From an uncultured Blautia sp. (GTDB taxonomy: Bacteria > Bacillota > Clostridia > Lachnospirales > Lachnospiraceae): 7,877 nucleotides of DNA. The notes below the pieces were generated by a model. It saw only the letters and a list, made by a program, of their open reading frames with translations, made no database searches and had not been told where the DNA came from. Shown here one piece after another: positions 5,281 through 7,877 of the stretch (position 1 is the stretch's first letter; each line of letters opens with the position of its first letter). The stretch lies in assembly GCA_945872375.1 (NCBI GenBank), contig CAMBYR010000085.1, forward strand, positions 1 to 7,877. Reading direction: 5' to 3'. Made by a program: the position numbers and the translations under genes.

Positions 5281-5826
5281 TTATCGTTTTCTCCGTTTCC
5301 CGTGTCCTCTTCTCTCTGCCTGTGCAGCCGCCGCTTCGCGCCTTGCCATCTGCTGACGGCGAATGGCGAGATCAAGAGACCGGCATCGTTCTTCCTCTTC
5401 ATTTTTCGACTGCATTTCCTGGGTGATCAGCCGTTCCAGAATCGCCTGAAATTCCAGAATCTTTTCATCTTCCACCCATACAAATGGGCGCTCTGCAGAT
5501 TTATCCGCACAATCTCCTGCCGCTTTCCCCGACTCTTCCTCTAAAATCTCCGTACCGTTTTCCAGCAGACGAATCCTGCTTGCTGACGAACCGGGAGCTG
5601 TACGGGAAATCTGAGGAATCAACTCCCGGATAGCCCTGAGCTGAAGCCCACGTTTCTTCAGTTCTTTAATATTCATAAATAACTGGATATCATATCTGGT
5701 GTAGCAGCGGTGCCCAAGCTCATTCCGCAAGATCCGAAGACCTAGCTCGTCCTCCCAGTAGCGCAGCACATAGGATTTGACTCCTGTCATTTCCTCCGCC
5801 TGCCTGACGGTATACTTTGGTTCCAT
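5281..5826 (-). CDS. MerR-family DNA-binding protein
   Basis: The 181-residue product begins with a MerR-type winged helix: helix-turn-helix about 5-25 (YTVRQAEEMTGVKSYVLRYWE) and wing about 33-47 (LRNELGHRCYTRYDIQLF), then the usual KELKKRGLQLRAIRELI helix (54-70). The rest lacks the cysteine sensor pattern of metal MerR proteins. It has an acidic linker (about 90-120), a likely coiled coil (about 120-165) and a strongly basic tail (ERRGHGKRRKR). This layout recalls MerR-like proteins with chromosome or structural roles as much as small-molecule sensors, so its effector is unknown. AAGGAGGGG directly precedes the ATG at 5826, and the start is secure. It lies downstream of dnaB in the same direction, but a terminator and its own promoter make it a separate unit. 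Confidence 0.85.
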   Translation of the reverse strand: MEPKYTVRQAEEMTGVKSYVLRYWEDELGLRILRNELGHRCYTRYDIQLFMNIKELKKRGLQLRAIRELIPQISRTAPGSSASRIRLLENGTEILEEESGKAAGDCADKSAERPFVWVEDEKILEFQAILERLITQEMQSKNEEEERCRSLDLAIRRQQMARREAAAAQAERRGHGKRRKR

Positions 5827-5837
5827 ACTACCCCTCC

Positions 5838-5894
5838 TTATGAAATTCCTGAGCAGCCGCTGTATACTTCCATAACAGGTTCCTCTTCCCTCAT
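5838..5894 (-). CDS. Possible leader peptide before the MerR gene
   Basis: A minus-strand frame runs from ATG at 5894 to TAA at 5840-5838 (18 codons: MREEEPVMEVYSGCSGIS). An internal ATG at 5873 with AGAGGAA seven bases upstream gives an 11-residue version. The stop directly touches the GGAGG of the MerR gene, which would favour translational coupling. Its AGC GGC TGC codons form the 3' arm of the leader stem. It is short and could be chance. Confidence 0.3.
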   Translation of the reverse strand: MREEEPVMEVYSGCSGIS

Positions 5895-5921
5895 CACCGG
5901 AAATTTACATCCGGCGGCTGC
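5853..5921 (-). promoter_or_regulatory. Leader stem in the MerR gene 5' UTR
   Basis: On the minus strand GCAGCCGC (5921-5914) is the exact complement of GCGGCTGC (5860-5853). Just inside it, CCGGA (5914-5910) pairs with TCCGG (5902-5898) as a small hairpin. The stem opens the predicted transcript, since the promoter -10 is at 5940-5935. Regulatory function is inferred. Confidence 0.4.
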
Positions 5922-5934
5922 ATCCATCGCTTCT

Positions 5935-5964
5935 ATTATAAAGCAATCCTGCCAGGAAATGCAA
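5935..5964 (-). promoter_or_regulatory. Promoter of the MerR gene
   Basis: On the minus strand TTGCAT (5964-5959) is followed after 18 bases by a perfect TATAAT (5940-5935). Transcription would start near 5928, giving a leader of about 100 bases with the stem and possible leader peptide. Confidence 0.6.
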
Positions 5965-6022
5965 TGAAATCCGCTCGACATCATCCGCCAGAACCCCTCC
6001 TTTTCCCCTCAAATACAAAAGA

Positions 6023-6046
6023 GGATATTCCCTCTCAGGAATATCC
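6023..6046 (-). terminator. Terminator of the rplI-dnaB operon
   Basis: On the minus strand GGATATTCC (6046-6038) pairs perfectly with GGAATATCC (6031-6023) around a six-base loop, followed by TCTTTTG. It lies just after the dnaB stop at 6054. The T-run is short, so termination may be incomplete. Confidence 0.7.
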
Positions 6047-6053
6047 CCGCTCT

Positions 6054-7382
6054 TTATTTCTTCATATTTACAAACTGGGTATAACGCGGCAGCCATACCA
6101 GTTCCACAGTCCCAATAGGGCCATTACGCTGCTTGGCAATGATGATCTCCGCAATATCCTTTTTTTCCGTATCCTTATGATAATAGTCATCCCGATAGAT
6201 GAACATTACCACATCCGCATCCTGCTCAATGGCTCCAGATTCACGAAGATCCGAAAGCATGGGACGATGATCCGGTCTCTGCTCCACTGCACGGCTCAGC
6301 TGGGACAGTGCCAATACAGGTACATCCAGTTCACGTGCAAGGGCTTTCAGCGAACGGGAAATATCAGAAATCTCCTGCTGTCTGGAATCCGACTTTCCGC
6401 TTCCGCTCATCAGCTGAAGGTAATCGATCATGATTACACCAAGATTATGTTCCAGCTTGTATTTTCTGCATTTGGAGCGCATCTCGGCGATGGAGATACC
6501 AGGGGTATCATCGATGATCAGATTGGAACGTCCGATAATATCCGCACCTTCCACCAGCTTCGTCCAGTCCTCATCCTTCAGATTTCCGGTACGCATATTC
6601 TGGGAATCCACATGGGATTCCATGGCAAGCAGACGGTTGACGAGCTGTTCCTTTGACATTTCCAGACTGAAGATCGCCACCGTTACATTTTTTCGAAATG
6701 CCATATACTGAGCGATATTCAGTACAAACGCTGTTTTTCCCATGGAAGGACGGGCAGCGATCAGCACAAGATCGGAAGGATGCATTCCTGAGGTTTTATA
6801 GTCAAGATCCACAAAGCCTGTAGGAATTCCGGTAACGCTTCCCTTGAGCTTGGAGGCCTTTTCAATATTATTGATGGCGTTCAGGACCACCTGCTGTATC
6901 GGCACATAATCTCCGCCGATATTCCTCTGAAGGATTTTGAAAAGCTGCTTTTCCGACTCCTCCAGAATCGTCTCCGTGCTGTCCTTCTGCAGATAACAGT
7001 TATTGGCCACTTCCTCCGATGCCCGGATCAGACGCCTCAGAAGAGCCTTCTCGCTGACGATTCCGGCATAATATTTTACATTTGCAGAAGTGGGGACCGC
7101 GGCGATAAGCTCACGGACATATTCCATACTGCAGATATCCGGCGGAAGATCCTTTTCCTTCAGACGATCCTGAAGCGTAACCAGATCCACCGGTTTTCCT
7201 TCATTACAAAGCTCCACCATGGTATCAAAGATGATTCCGTACTGATTCTGGTAGAAATCATCGCTCGTCAGAATTTCCGACGCGATCAGAATGGCATCCC
7301 TGTCCAGGATCATGGAGCCGATTACCGACTGCTCCGCCTCGATACTATGTGGGAGAATTCGTTTGATCAGTGCTTCTTCCAT
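6054..7382 (-). CDS. dnaB: Replicative DNA helicase DnaB
   Basis: DnaB is the hexameric 5'-3' helicase that unwinds DNA at the replication fork and recruits primase; it is called DnaC in Bacillus. The 442-residue product is full length. Residues about 10-110 are the N-terminal primase-interacting domain (PHSIEAEQSVIGSMILD opening). About 185-440 is the RecA-like motor: Walker A ARPSMGKT (210-217), FSLEMSKEQL (238-247), Walker B VIMIDYLQL (316-324), ALSQLSRAVEQRPDHRPMLSDLRESGAIEQDADVV motif region (358-392) and the KQRNGPIGT arginine-finger area (417-425). There is no intein and no key residue is missing. It starts five bases after the rplI stop, with GAGG inside the end of rplI as its ribosome site, so the two genes are translationally close. 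This order is conserved in Firmicutes. Confidence 0.97.
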   Translation of the reverse strand: MEEALIKRILPHSIEAEQSVIGSMILDRDAILIASEILTSDDFYQNQYGIIFDTMVELCNEGKPVDLVTLQDRLKEKDLPPDICSMEYVRELIAAVPTSANVKYYAGIVSEKALLRRLIRASEEVANNCYLQKDSTETILEESEKQLFKILQRNIGGDYVPIQQVVLNAINNIEKASKLKGSVTGIPTGFVDLDYKTSGMHPSDLVLIAARPSMGKTAFVLNIAQYMAFRKNVTVAIFSLEMSKEQLVNRLLAMESHVDSQNMRTGNLKDEDWTKLVEGADIIGRSNLIIDDTPGISIAEMRSKCRKYKLEHNLGVIMIDYLQLMSGSGKSDSRQQEISDISRSLKALARELDVPVLALSQLSRAVEQRPDHRPMLSDLRESGAIEQDADVVMFIYRDDYYHKDTEKKDIAEIIIAKQRNGPIGTVELVWLPRYTQFVNMKK

Positions 7383-7387
7383 AGGCG

Positions 7388-7834
7388 TTATGCCTCTTTA
7401 ATCCATACCTTCAGGCTTCCGGTTACTTTTGGATGAAGACGCACGGGAACCTGCGTCACTCCAAGGGTTTTGATCGGGCTTGGAAGCTGCAGCTTCTTCT
7501 TGTCAATATCCAGATTCAGCTGTGCTTTTGCAGCCTCGGAGATTTCTTTTGTGGAAATGGAGCCAAAGGTCTTTCCGCCCTCGCCTACTTTCAGGGTCAG
7601 AATAATTTCCTTGTCCTCCAGATCCTTTGCAAAGGCCTGTGCTGCTTCCAGATTCTCCTGAGCAACCTTTTCCGCATTTGCTTTCTGAAGCTTCAGGTCA
7701 TTCAGATTTTTCGGAGTTGCTTCCAGACCCAGTTTTTTCGGAAGGATCATATTTCTTGCATATCCATCACTTACATTTACAATTTCACCCTTTTTTCCCA
7801 GGGATTTTACATCTTCCAGCAAAATTACTTTCAT
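7388..7834 (-). CDS. rplI: Large-subunit ribosomal protein bL9
   Basis: bL9 binds 23S rRNA near the L1 stalk base. From the ATG at 7834 the product has 148 residues, the usual length. It opens MKVILLEDVKSLGKKGEIVNVSDGYARNMILP, the bL9 signature. A long charged connecting helix (about 42-75) leads to a C-terminal domain with GGKTFGSIST and PVRLHPKVTGSLKVWI. An in-frame ATG at 7858 would add eight residues (MPGGRTER) that are not part of the family and overlap the upstream gene, so I reject it. GGAGGGAG lies ten bases upstream. The start is four bases after the stop of the preceding gene, and dnaB follows five bases later, so all three are probably one transcript. Confidence 0.97.
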   Translation of the reverse strand: MKVILLEDVKSLGKKGEIVNVSDGYARNMILPKKLGLEATPKNLNDLKLQKANAEKVAQENLEAAQAFAKDLEDKEIILTLKVGEGGKTFGSISTKEISEAAKAQLNLDIDKKKLQLPSPIKTLGVTQVPVRLHPKVTGSLKVWIKEA

Positions 7835-7838
7835 TCTT

Positions 7839-7877
7839 TCAGTTCTCCCTCCTGGCATATTTCATCAATGATTTTTT
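7839..7877 (-). CDS. 3' end of upstream gene, probable gdpP (yybT) phosphodiesterase
   Basis: The minus-strand frame from the window edge reads KKSLMKYARREN and stops at TGA (7841-7839), four bases before rplI. Twelve residues are too few to identify a family. In Firmicutes the gene before rplI and dnaB is usually gdpP, a membrane GGDEF/DHH-DHHA1 protein that hydrolyses cyclic di-AMP, so this call rests on gene order only. Confidence 0.5.
   Translation of the reverse strand, partial: KKSLMKYARREN

Noticed and set aside
5905..6096. A 63-codon minus-strand frame between dnaB and the MerR gene
   Set aside because: It overlaps the end of dnaB, the dnaB terminator and the MerR promoter, and has no good ribosome site.
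5964..6656. A plus-strand open frame of 230 codons opposite dnaB
   Set aside because: It lies antisense to the conserved motor domain of DnaB and has no family-like motifs.

Overview
The window looks like ordinary chromosome from a low-to-mid GC, spore-forming member of the Clostridia, most likely a gut Lachnospiraceae. This rests on gene order (rplI directly followed by dnaB, behind what is probably the end of gdpP), a MecA adaptor, a CwlD-type amidase next to a GH18 cortex-type hydrolase, a DUF1858 redox mini-protein, a clostridial 2[4Fe-4S] ferredoxin, and AGGAGG-type ribosome binding sites. I see no rRNA, tRNA, insertion sequence, phage gene or CRISPR array. The genus is not determined.

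Layout, left to right. Positions 1-310 (-) hold the N-terminal part of an unrecognised polytopic membrane protein. Positions 447-2861 (-) are a two-gene cell-wall unit: a membrane-anchored SH3/GH18 protein, then a CwlD-like N-acetylmuramoyl-L-alanine amidase. An extended -10 promoter lies upstream of the unit, and a strong hairpin that buries the amidase Shine-Dalgarno sequence lies between the two genes. Positions 3065-3295 (-) encode a small unrecognised acidic protein. A stretch of about 430 bp without a clear gene follows (3296-3723). Position 3724 starts mecA (+), which has an excellent promoter and a bidirectional terminator shared with the convergent DUF1858 gene (4551-4751, -). The DUF1858 gene and a 56-residue ferredoxin gene (5001-5171, +) are divergent; both have recognisable promoters, with a cluster of GTAAC/GTTAC half-sites between them. 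A second bidirectional terminator separates the ferredoxin gene from a MerR-type regulator gene (5281-5826, -), whose own leader carries a possible short peptide and a stem. Positions 6054-7877 (-) are the 3' part of the replication/ribosome operon: the end of a probable gdpP, rplI and dnaB, closed by a terminator.

How the genes relate. The GH18 protein and the amidase probably both act on (spore) peptidoglycan outside the membrane. MecA recruits substrates to ClpC-type proteases. The DUF1858 protein (CxxC) and the ferredoxin are both small redox proteins, and their shared divergent control region is the most interesting regulatory feature here. I did not find a clearly new multi-gene system. 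The best leads are regulatory: the SD-burying hairpin before cwlD, the operator cluster at 4835-4892, the MerR leader, the GGGGAATC repeats at 2993-3048, and the structured or repeat-like stretch at 3367-3504.
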